Part shown: in pieces, positions 40,299 to 47,249 of the stretch
Layout of the letters: each line of letters starts with the position of its first letter
How positions within the stretch are numbered: position 1 is the first letter of the stretch
DNA from: Clostridia bacterium
Lineage (GTDB): Bacteria > Bacillota > Clostridia > Oscillospirales > CAG-272
Length of the DNA stretch: 52,052 nt
Assembly (NCBI GenBank): GCA_017938885.1
Contig: JAGBAS010000139.1
Location: forward strand, 1 to 52,052
Reading direction: 5' to 3'
Made by a program: the position numbers and the translations under genes
The notes under the pieces: generated by a model
Told to the model about the DNA's origin: nothing
The model's input: the letters and a program-made list of their open reading frames with translations, nothing else
Database searches by the model: none

Positions 40299-40796
40299 AT
40301 GCCAACCACCGTATCCCACCCCGCCTACGGCCTCATCACCTACGAGGAGAGCTTCTGGACGGGCAAAAAGATCATTACGTTCGACGGCATCCCACTGCAA
40401 AAGATCAATAAGACCACCTACCAATACCAACCCCTGCCCGCCGATCCCTTCGCTTCCCCCGAGGAGGGCGCGTCCGCTCCCGTGACGGTCACGGTCAAGG
40501 GCAGCTACGTGGGCGGCGTATCCTTGGTGATCGGCGACGAGACCGTCACCCTGACCTCCAAGGCCTCGGTCTTGGATGCCGTGCTGGGCTGTATCCCCGG
40601 TATCCTGTTCTTCGTCTTCGTGATCGGCGGTGCCATCGGCGGCGCGCTGGGCGCTATGATCGGCATGGGTCTGACCATCTTCATGAAGACCCGCAAAAAG
40701 ACCATCCACAAGATCCTCATTTGCATCGGTATCTCCGCCGCCATCCTCGCCGTCGGGATCCCCCTGCTCCTCGCCGCGCTGGCGGCGCAAGCCTGA
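40299..40796 (+). CDS. Membrane protein of unknown function
   Basis: A 165-residue protein with an N-terminal soluble part of about 90 residues (beta-rich, TYEESFWTGKKIITFDGIPL) and two transmembrane segments (about 97-128, glycine-rich, and 138-162). A basic loop TRKKTIHK separates them. No family is recognised. Ribosome site AAAAGGAGA precedes ATG 40299. It is followed by a strong terminator and separated from its promoter by MITE-like copy 3. Confidence 0.75.
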   Translation: MPTTVSHPAYGLITYEESFWTGKKIITFDGIPLQKINKTTYQYQPLPADPFASPEEGASAPVTVTVKGSYVGGVSLVIGDETVTLTSKASVLDAVLGCIPGILFFVFVIGGAIGGALGAMIGMGLTIFMKTRKKTIHKILICIGISAAILAVGIPLLLAALAAQA

Positions 40797-40814
40797 TCCT
40801 CCCTCCCCCTTTTT

Positions 40815-40845
40815 GCGGCCCCCACACAGGCGGGGCCGCCTTTTG
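40815..40845 (+). terminator. Intrinsic terminator after the 40299 gene
   Basis: Stem GCGGCCCC / GGGGCCGC, followed by CTTTTGTG, 19 bases past the stop codon. Confidence 0.85.
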
Positions 40846-40860
40846 TGTATAATGGCAAAT

Positions 40861-40882
40861 TTTTTGTATAGATATACAAAAA
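40861..40882. promoter_or_regulatory. Perfect palindrome upstream of the 40974 promoter
   Basis: TTTTTGTATA-GA-TATACAAAAA, 10-base arms, 14 bases ahead of the -35 box. Suited to a dimeric regulator binding site. Confidence 0.65.
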
Positions 40883-40895
40883 AACGGTCGGTCGG

Positions 40896-40924
40896 TTGAC
40901 AATCCCAACGGCGGTTGCTATAAT
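40896..40924 (+). promoter_or_regulatory. Promoter of the 40974 gene
   Basis: TTGACA (40896-40901), 17 bases, TATAAT (40919-40924), both consensus hexamers. Confidence 0.9.
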
Positions 40925-40973
40925 AAGGGTAGTGTACGATTGTGCGCAACCTTATTGTAAAGGAGAAACGGTT

Positions 40974-42629
40974 ATGAAAAAGTATATCGCCCTTCTCGTT
41001 TGTATCGCCGCCCTGCTTACGGCGGGCATCCTCTGCGCCTCCGCCGCGACCCAGGAGGCCGGCTACTGGGTGGAGAACGCCAAGAACATTGACGAGATCC
41101 TGGCCGGCGAAGCCGGCGAGCGGGAGATCGGCTGGGAGGTCCCCTTCCTGCGCATCACCCCCACCATCGACGGTGAGATCGGCAAGACCGAGTATATGCC
41201 CTTTGAGCTGTACGAGGATTACCTGTCCTGGATGGCTCCCGTCGGCGTGGAAGGCAACGGCACCACCGAGGAGGAGTTCCGGGAGTTCTACGACTCCACT
41301 CAGCAGGATTTCTTTGACGCCTGGTGGGGCTGGGACGGCACCTATTTGTACGTTGCCTTTGAGATCAAGTGCCTCAACGGCTACAAGTGCGATCCCGAAT
41401 CCAGCGCCCTTCTGTACGCCTTCAATTGTCTCCAGGTCGGTATTGCCGACGTGGCGGCAACGGGCAACCACTCCAGCTACTACGAGCTGGGCTTTGGTGT
41501 CCACAGCGAAAGCGGTGAGCAGCTTACCCACAAGTGGGCCGGCATGGGCACCTACGTCCCCAAGGGCGGTGAGGACTTCGTGGGCTCCTACGACGCCGAG
41601 AACCAGATTCTGGTTTACGAGGCACGCATCCACTTGCAGAGCGTTCTGGGCCTGGATCGCGTCGTGGAGAACGGCGACGAAATGAACTACGCATGGCTCC
41701 TGGCCGTCAACGGTCAGGCGCAGACCACCAACGAGACCTGGCAGCTTGCCTTCTGCCACGGTATCGGCGGTCAGTATTCCAACAAGGTCAACGAGTATTT
41801 CGCCCGCGTTGCTTTCACGGGCAAGCCCGACGGTCTGGAGATCAAGCCCGTGGAGCTCCCCGGCATGAGCGAGGAGGACAAGGAATTCAAGCTCATGGAG
41901 TACATCGACTTTGCAGATAAGTCGGTGGTGGATACCTTCGACAGCGAGTTCGCCGGCGTGGAGTACGTCACCGAGGGCGAGGAGTCCTTCATGCGGATCA
42001 CCTCCTTTGGCGGCGAGGATAATCTGCCCTACGTCTTCAGCACCAAATATCCCACCAACGTCCTGGGCGGTCAGGCCGACTACGTAGTGGTCAAGTACCG
42101 CACCGCCTACACCGAGGCCGAAGAGCTGGGACTCATTTTCCGTACCGTCAATAACCCCGATTACCGCCTGGATGCCTGCTACTACGAGATCATCGGCGGT
42201 GACGGCGAATGGCATACCGTCGTCTTCTACATGATGGACGACTCCTCCTGGAACCACTTCATCATGAACCTCGGCTTCGTGCCCTTCGTGTATGCCGAAA
42301 ACTCCGCCCAGCAGTCCATTGATCTGGCCTGGATCAAGATCTACCAGAACGACCCCACCGACCTCTACGCCGACAGTGCCTATGACGATGACGCCGGCGA
42401 GGAAGACGAAGAGACCTCCGCCCCCGACGGTGATGCCACGCAGGCTCCCGACGGCGAAACCCAGGCCCCCAACGGCGACGAAACCCAGGCTCCCGACGGA
42501 AGCGATTCCTCGGCTTCCGGGGAGACCGAGCCCACCGAGGAGAAGGGCTGCGGCGCAACCGTCAGCTTCGGTCTGGCCGCCATCCTGTCCGCCATGGCCG
42601 CCGCCATGGTATGGAAGAAGAAGGATTGA
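40974..42629 (+). CDS. Secreted surface protein with CBM9/DOMON-like domain and GCG-transmembrane-KKKD tail
   Basis: A 551-residue exported protein. Residues 1-24 are a signal peptide (KKYIALLVCIAALLTAG, then ASA). Residues about 45-290 resemble CBM9/DOMON sandwiches (RITPTIDGEIGKTEY, WDGTYLYVAFEIKC, ILVYEARIHLQSVLG). A second sandwich follows at about 310-470. Then comes a linker with repeated TQAPDG units (about 480-515). The end is EKGCGATVSFGLAAILSAMA with KKKD, the same tail as in the protein at 19449. A cell-surface glycan-binding role is inferred. AAGGAG lies before ATG 40974; strong promoter and terminator suggest high expression. Confidence 0.82.
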   Translation: MKKYIALLVCIAALLTAGILCASAATQEAGYWVENAKNIDEILAGEAGEREIGWEVPFLRITPTIDGEIGKTEYMPFELYEDYLSWMAPVGVEGNGTTEEEFREFYDSTQQDFFDAWWGWDGTYLYVAFEIKCLNGYKCDPESSALLYAFNCLQVGIADVAATGNHSSYYELGFGVHSESGEQLTHKWAGMGTYVPKGGEDFVGSYDAENQILVYEARIHLQSVLGLDRVVENGDEMNYAWLLAVNGQAQTTNETWQLAFCHGIGGQYSNKVNEYFARVAFTGKPDGLEIKPVELPGMSEEDKEFKLMEYIDFADKSVVDTFDSEFAGVEYVTEGEESFMRITSFGGEDNLPYVFSTKYPTNVLGGQADYVVVKYRTAYTEAEELGLIFRTVNNPDYRLDACYYEIIGGDGEWHTVVFYMMDDSSWNHFIMNLGFVPFVYAENSAQQSIDLAWIKIYQNDPTDLYADSAYDDDAGEEDEETSAPDGDATQAPDGETQAPNGDETQAPDGSDSSASGETEPTEEKGCGATVSFGLAAILSAMAAAMVWKKKD

Positions 42630-42656
42630 CCTCTCCCGACCGTAACACAGATACCA

Positions 42657-42692
42657 AAACCCCGCTTGCCAAGTCTTCGGCAAGCGGGGTTT
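42657..42692. terminator. Bidirectional terminator between 40974 and 42722 genes
   Basis: Stem AAACCCCGCTTGCC / GGCAAGCGGGGTTT with an eight-base loop, lying between convergent genes; both strands end in short T/A-rich tails. Confidence 0.88.
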
Positions 42693-42721
42693 CCATATGG
42701 GAGAGACTCAGAGAAGGACAC

Positions 42722-43912
42722 TCAATAAGCATCCCACGCCGTATTGGCGATCTCGTCCTTCCTGGCCTTGAAGCGGGCGCGGATCTCCTCCAGCTTTCCC
42801 GCCGTAATGAGATAGGAGTAGGTCACGGGCTTGAAGCATTGGAGCCGCACACCCTTGAGGGGGGCAATGTAATTGCAGGAGGCGGCGGCAGGATCCTTGG
42901 AGCCGTCGTACATATGCCGCCCTGCGATGGTATGGCCGATATTGGGGGTATACAGACCCAGGCCGTAGCCGTCATCGTCCACAAATGCGCTCCACAGCTC
43001 GGTGTTGCCCGCCTTGGGCCGGAAGGTGCAGTAGGGCCAATCGTCGGGCCAGAAGGGGAGATCGGACTTGACCGACAGGGCATCGTCGGTCCAGGGCTTG
43101 TCACCGTCGTACCAGTAGTAATTGTTGAGATAGCTCACCGTGTAGAAGGCGGGCACCTCCTGACCGGCCATGGGGTGCGTGTAGCCCGAGAAATCCACAA
43201 AGCGGTTGTCCACCACCAGGTAGTCTCCGTCCAGGCGGTACCAATTCTCCATGTAAGCGTAGGTCGTCCCGCCGTCGTGCCCCCAGTCGCGGGGACGGCA
43301 CTTGACGTAGACCTCGTGCTCGCTGACCCGGGCATCCACCAGCTTGGACTTGTGGTTGCCTCGGTCTCCGCCCTGAACGGGGTTGTAGCACCAGCTGTTG
43401 CCCATGAACTCCCCACGGACGTAGGGGGGGTCCCCCGTGCCGTAGTAGGACTGTTGGACGAGGCGGCCTGTGTCGAAGTTGTTGAGGATGTTCACAAGTC
43501 CCTCCACAGGGCACTTCTTATCGGCCAGATAGGACAGCCCGCCGCCCCAGCACAGCTCCACGCCCACGCGGTAACGCTCGTTCTCAAAGAAGTAGGTCTT
43601 TTCGGCCAATACAGGGTGGGTCTCCACCGAAAAGCCGTGCAGAGTAAGCTCACCGCTTTCGTGACTGATGGCGCGGACGGTGAGGGACCGTGCCGCACGG
43701 GCGGTCTTGTGGCGGAGATAGCCGTCTGTATAGGAGGCAAAAACCACGTTCTCGCCTGCCTCCAGGAAGAACTCCTCCACACGCTCGCCGTTCTCCGCAG
43801 CGTAGGTCAGGGTACAGCGCAGAGGAACGTCGGCGGTGTAGGTCAGAACGTATCGGTTGAAGCTTTCGGTCTCGTGCAACAAAATGACGGAATCGGTTTT
43901 GGTAATTTGCAT
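42722..43912 (-). CDS. Cytosolic paralogue of the 34132 lipoprotein, unknown function
   Basis: A 396-residue protein that aligns over most of its length with the middle of the 34132 lipoprotein: LCWGGGLSYLADK, DTGRLVQQSYYG, CYNPVQGGDRGNH, PMAGQEVPAFYTVSYLNNYYW, GLGLYTPNIGH and YDGSKDPAAAS. It has no signal peptide and lacks the C-terminal sandwich. ATG 43912 is chosen because AAAGGAG lies eight bases upstream. Function unknown; the conserved aromatic and Asp-rich patches would suit sugar handling. Own promoter at 43945. Confidence 0.83.
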   Translation of the reverse strand: MQITKTDSVILLHETESFNRYVLTYTADVPLRCTLTYAAENGERVEEFFLEAGENVVFASYTDGYLRHKTARAARSLTVRAISHESGELTLHGFSVETHPVLAEKTYFFENERYRVGVELCWGGGLSYLADKKCPVEGLVNILNNFDTGRLVQQSYYGTGDPPYVRGEFMGNSWCYNPVQGGDRGNHKSKLVDARVSEHEVYVKCRPRDWGHDGGTTYAYMENWYRLDGDYLVVDNRFVDFSGYTHPMAGQEVPAFYTVSYLNNYYWYDGDKPWTDDALSVKSDLPFWPDDWPYCTFRPKAGNTELWSAFVDDDGYGLGLYTPNIGHTIAGRHMYDGSKDPAAASCNYIAPLKGVRLQCFKPVTYSYLITAGKLEEIRARFKARKDEIANTAWDAY

Positions 43913-43944
43913 AATCGGACTCCTTTCGGAAGGGGGATAATGAT

Positions 43945-43973
43945 AGGATACCACAAAATGCAGAGGTTGTCAA
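43945..43973 (-). promoter_or_regulatory. Promoter of the 42722 gene
   Basis: Minus strand TTGACA (43968-43973), 17 bases, TATCCT (43945-43950), about 33 bases before the start codon. Confidence 0.78.
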
Positions 43974-44107
43974 TGGGATTTTTCCAATCTGTAAGAAAAG
44001 AGCCCGCCGTCTCCCCCCGGCAGAGCAACCGCCTGCGAACCAATTGCATACTTGTGACATAGAATGACAATGACCGTGCCTACATAGAGAGAAAGGAAGG
44101 TACCCCC

Positions 44108-44194
44108 ATGAAGATCGTAGTCCTGCGCACCCCCGCTCTGCTCGCGCCCATTTTAAGGAGGATGTTCGGCATACGGAAGGAGAAAAAGCGGTGA
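44108..44194 (+). CDS. spoVM: Stage V sporulation protein M
   Basis: A 28-residue peptide, [20 protein letters not shown] then GIRKEKKR. It matches SpoVM in size, the start MK-(F/I)-x-x-x-(K/R)-x-P-x-x-L, and an amphipathic helix with a basic end. SpoVM binds the convex forespore membrane and anchors SpoIVA and the spore coat. The conserved Pro9 is present. AAAGGAAGG precedes the ATG and a terminator follows at once, which supports a real monocistronic gene. In sporulating Firmicutes it is normally expressed from a sigma-E promoter; I could not define one with confidence. It implies the organism forms, or recently formed, endospores. Confidence 0.8.
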   Translation: MKIVVLRTPALLAPILRRMFGIRKEKKR

Positions 44195-44201
44195 AACACA
44201 G

Positions 44202-44230
44202 CGGGGAGACGCGATTCTCCCCGTTTTTCT
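44202..44230 (+). terminator. Intrinsic terminator of spoVM
   Basis: Stem CGGGGAGA / TCTCCCCG, followed by TTTTTCTTG, seven bases past the stop codon. Confidence 0.88.
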
Positions 44231-44312
44231 TGTGATTCTGCCCATGACATCCCCCCTGCGGAAGTCCCATCGGGTGAAATTGTATAAAAATCACAAAATA
44301 TCGAAAAAACCC

Positions 44313-44341
44313 TTGACACAGAAAGAGAGTTGTGGTATAAT
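44313..44341 (+). promoter_or_regulatory. Promoter of rpmG-secE-nusG
   Basis: TTGACA (44313-44318), 17 bases, TATAAT (44336-44341), both consensus, with TGTGG before the -10 box. Confidence 0.92.
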
Positions 44342-44347
44342 GGCATC

Positions 44348-44470
44348 ACCTCTGCGAAGAGCTTTTTTGTTGTGCCCGCAACTTGCGCCACAAGACGGGC
44401 ACGGGCTTTCGGAGAGGGAGGTACACGGCAGTCTTACTTCCGTGAGACTGCAAATAATTTTTATGGGAGG
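44348..44470 (+). promoter_or_regulatory. Structured 5' leader of rpmG
   Basis: Two hairpins are visible: GTGCCCG (44373) with CGGGCAC (44396), and GCAGTCT (44428) with AGACTGC (44445). The leader is about 130 bases. A regulatory role is possible but not shown. Confidence 0.4.
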
Positions 44471-44480
44471 TGCCGATATC

Positions 44481-44642
44481 ATGGCTAATGAAGTAAGAGT
44501 CAAGGTCACTCTGGTCTGCACTGAGTGCAAGCAGAGAAACTACGACACAATGAAGAACAAGAAGAACAACCCTGACAGACTTGAGCTCAAGAAGCACTGC
44601 AAATTCTGCCGCAAGCACACTCTTCACAAAGAGTCTAAGTGA
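44481..44642 (+). CDS. rpmG: 50S ribosomal protein L33
   Basis: A 53-residue ribosomal protein L33, start [20 protein letters not shown]. It keeps both zinc-ribbon cysteine pairs, CTEC and CKFC, so it is a zinc-binding (C+) form. ATG 44481 follows GGGAGG, and longer frames upstream lack a ribosome site. It is first in the rpmG-secE-nusG block, the common Firmicutes order; no tRNA-Trp gene is seen next to it. Confidence 0.96.
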   Translation: MANEVRVKVTLVCTECKQRNYDTMKNKKNNPDRLELKKHCKFCRKHTLHKESK

Positions 44643-44657
44643 TTGGGAGGAATGAAC

Positions 44658-45215
44658 ATGTTTAAGAGCAACAAGCTGGCTGTCCTGGCCGCTCTCCTGT
44701 CTCTCCTGTCTCTCCTGATGCTGTTCTCCGCTTTCGCAGTTTCCGCCTTTGCCGAGGATGCCGCTACGAGCGAGGAGACCACCGTCGCCGAGACGGTTGC
44801 GACAACCGAGCCCGAGAGCTCCGACGAGACCGAGGCAGGCACGAGTGCCGAGTCCGGCGAGACCGAGGCCGCAACCAAGGCAGAGACCACGACCAAGGAA
44901 GAGACCACCACCGAGAACGCCGCTGACGCTGAGGAAAAGAAGCAGCAGAGAACCCGCGGGATCATCAACCTGGTGGTCGGCGGTGTCATCCTCGCCGCTC
45001 TGATCGTCCTTGTCATCGTCTTCCGCGCAAAGATTCCCGCTTGGTGGAAGGGTCTGAAGTCCGAGTGCGGCAAGATCACCTGGTGCCCCAAGGACAAGCT
45101 GAAGAAGAACGTATTCGTCGTCGTCATCATTATCCTCGCCATCGCCGTTGCCATTGGACTTTTGGACTTCGCATTCTCCAGAGGAATGCTCCTCCTGGGC
45201 GAGCTGGTCCACTGA
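44658..45215 (+). CDS. secE: Preprotein translocase subunit SecE with N-terminal extension
   Basis: A 185-residue SecE. Residues about 120-180 hold the core: amphipathic cytosolic helix with KSECGKITWCPKDKLKKNVF, then the transmembrane helix VVVIIILAIAVAIGLLDFAF that clamps SecY. Normal Gram-positive SecE is about 60-75 residues. Here about 110 residues precede the core: a signal-peptide-like segment (1-29, ending AVSAFA), a Thr/Glu-rich acidic stretch (30-95) and an extra transmembrane helix (about 100-120). This gives the three-helix topology of E. coli SecE but with a long external loop. ATG 44658 lies seven bases after GGGAGG. Position between rpmG and nusG confirms identity. Confidence 0.9.
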   Translation: MFKSNKLAVLAALLSLLSLLMLFSAFAVSAFAEDAATSEETTVAETVATTEPESSDETEAGTSAESGETEAATKAETTTKEETTTENAADAEEKKQQRTRGIINLVVGGVILAALIVLVIVFRAKIPAWWKGLKSECGKITWCPKDKLKKNVFVVVIIILAIAVAIGLLDFAFSRGMLLLGELVH

Positions 45216-45231
45216 TCTTGGGTGAGATAGC

Positions 45232-45771
45232 ATGAGTGATATCGATGAGATGAACGTAGGCCCGCGGTGGTATGTGGCGCACACCTATTCGGGCTATGAA
45301 AGCAAGGTCAAGGCAAACCTTGAAAAGATCGTAGAGAACCGCGGCCTCGGAGACAAGATCTTCGATATCCGCATTCCCGTCGAGACCATCGTCGAAAAGA
45401 ACGGTGATATCGAGAAGGTGGTGGAGGTCAAGATCTTCCCCAGCTACGTCTACATCAAGATGGTCATGACCGATGAGAGCTGGCACGCCGTCCGTAACAT
45501 CACGGGCGTGACCGGATTCGTGGGTCCCGGGTCCCGTCCCACCCCCCTGTCCGATGCCGAGGTCGAGGCTCTCAACATTGAGGAGGTCAAGGTACGCCTG
45601 GCCGTGAACGTGGGCGACAACGTGCAGATCGTTGCCGGCCTGTTCGAGGGCTATACCGGCGTTGTCCAGTCGATCTCCGACGATCTGCGTAACGTCACGG
45701 TCATGGTCAAGCGTGGCCGCCGCGATATGCCCGTCGAGCTGGAGGCATCCGCCATCAAGCCCGCCGACTGA
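45232..45771 (+). CDS. nusG: Transcription termination/antitermination factor NusG
   Basis: A 179-residue NusG. The NGN domain starts RWYVAHTYSGYESKVKANLE and contains KIFPSYVYIKMVM; a linker leads to the C-terminal KOW domain with VGDNVQIVAGLFEGYTGVV. NusG binds RNA polymerase and influences pausing, Rho termination and coupling to the ribosome. It begins 16 bases after secE, with GGTGAG ahead of the ATG. Confidence 0.97.
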   Translation: MSDIDEMNVGPRWYVAHTYSGYESKVKANLEKIVENRGLGDKIFDIRIPVETIVEKNGDIEKVVEVKIFPSYVYIKMVMTDESWHAVRNITGVTGFVGPGSRPTPLSDAEVEALNIEEVKVRLAVNVGDNVQIVAGLFEGYTGVVQSISDDLRNVTVMVKRGRRDMPVELEASAIKPAD

Positions 45772-45779
45772 TCGTTTCG

Positions 45780-45964
45780 ATCTACACTTTTTCCGGGCGT
45801 AACCGCCCAACCATAGGACTCCCCTTGAATCACGGAGTCCCGTCTGCAACAAAATCCCCGTGAAAGGGGTGCGGAACGGTGTGCTTAGCCGCAACCGCGT
45901 CCGTCGTGGGAGGGAGAAAATACTGCCCCTGGCAACTCTCCCGTACAAGTACCACATTTGGAGG
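45780..45964 (+). promoter_or_regulatory. Long structured leader of rplK-rplA
   Basis: A 203-base gap between nusG and rplK holds hairpins GGACTCC/GGAGTCC (45816-45840), CCCCGTGAAAGGGG (45857), GCGG/CCGC (45871-45893), and GGGAG (45908) opposite CTCTCCC (45936). In many bacteria ribosomal protein L1 represses the L11-L1 operon by binding a site resembling its rRNA target in this leader; the GGGAG stem with an AAAA bulge is the best candidate here. No separate promoter was clear. Confidence 0.5.
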
Positions 45965-45974
45965 TTCAATCATT

Positions 45975-46400
<426 letters not shown>

Positions 46401-46419
46401 TTGAAGGAGGTATACGGAA

Positions 46420-47115
46420 ATGGCTAAAGTTGGAAAGAAGTATGCCGACAGCGCAAAGCTGATCGACAAGAGCAAGATGTACGATCCCGCCGAGGCTCTG
46501 GCTCTGGTTTGCCAGACTTCCAAGGCAAAGTTCGATGAGACCATCGAGATCCACATCCGTCTGGGTGTTGACTCCCGTCACGCTGACCAGCAGGTCCGCG
46601 GTGCCGTCGTCCTCCCCAACGGTACCGGTAAGACCGCCCGCGTTCTGGTTTTCGCTAAGGGCGACAACATCGCCAAGGCTCAGGAGGCCGGTGCCGACTA
46701 CGTTGGCGGCGTTGAGCTGGCTGAGAAGATCCAGAAGGAGAACTGGTTCGACTTCGACGTGGTCATCGCTTCCCCCGACATGATGGGTACCATCGGTCGT
46801 CTGGGTAAGATCCTGGGTCCCAAGGGTCTGATGCCCTCTCCCAAGGCCGGCACCGTCACCCCCGACGTTGCCCGTGCTGTCCGTGAGGCTAAGGCCGGTA
46901 AGATCGAGTACCGTCTCGATAAGACCAACATCATCCACTGCCCCATCGGTAAGGCTTCCTTCGGTGCCGAGAAGCTCCAGGCGAACTTCGACACCCTGGT
47001 CGGTGCCGTCATCAAGGCTAAGCCCGCCGCTGCCAAGGGTCAGTATATCAAGTCCTGCGTGATCGCATCCACCATGGGCCCCGGCATCAAGGTCAACCAG
47101 TCCAAGCTGAGCTGA
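46420..47115 (+). CDS. rplA: 50S ribosomal protein L1
   Basis: A 231-residue L1, with [40 protein letters not shown] and the C-terminal [12 protein letters not shown]1 forms the mobile stalk near the E site and is the usual autogenous repressor of rplK-rplA. AAGGAGG precedes the ATG. A terminator follows at 47154; rplJ and rplL, usually next, are absent. Confidence 0.97.
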   Translation: MAKVGKKYADSAKLIDKSKMYDPAEALALVCQTSKAKFDETIEIHIRLGVDSRHADQQVRGAVVLPNGTGKTARVLVFAKGDNIAKAQEAGADYVGGVELAEKIQKENWFDFDVVIASPDMMGTIGRLGKILGPKGLMPSPKAGTVTPDVARAVREAKAGKIEYRLDKTNIIHCPIGKASFGAEKLQANFDTLVGAVIKAKPAAAKGQYIKSCVIASTMGPGIKVNQSKLS

Positions 47116-47153
47116 TTTTGCATCCGTGCTCATTGTAGCTTGATACAAGAAAA

Positions 47154-47184
47154 CCGCTGAGTGATTCTGCTCAGCGGTTTTTCT
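47154..47184 (+). terminator. Intrinsic terminator after rplA
   Basis: Stem CCGCTGAG / CTCAGCGG with an eight-base loop, followed by TTTTTCTG, about 40 bases past the stop codon. Confidence 0.92.
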
Positions 47185-47249
47185 GTTCTGTTTGGCACAC
47201 GGACATTCCCGACCGGCTCCTGCCGTGACGCATCACGCGGGGGACAGGA

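Noticed and set aside
44341..44480. tRNA gene near rpmG-secE, as in some Firmicutes
   Set aside because: The hairpins here do not form a cloverleaf and there is no TTCGA-type T-arm. No tRNA or rRNA gene was identified in the window.
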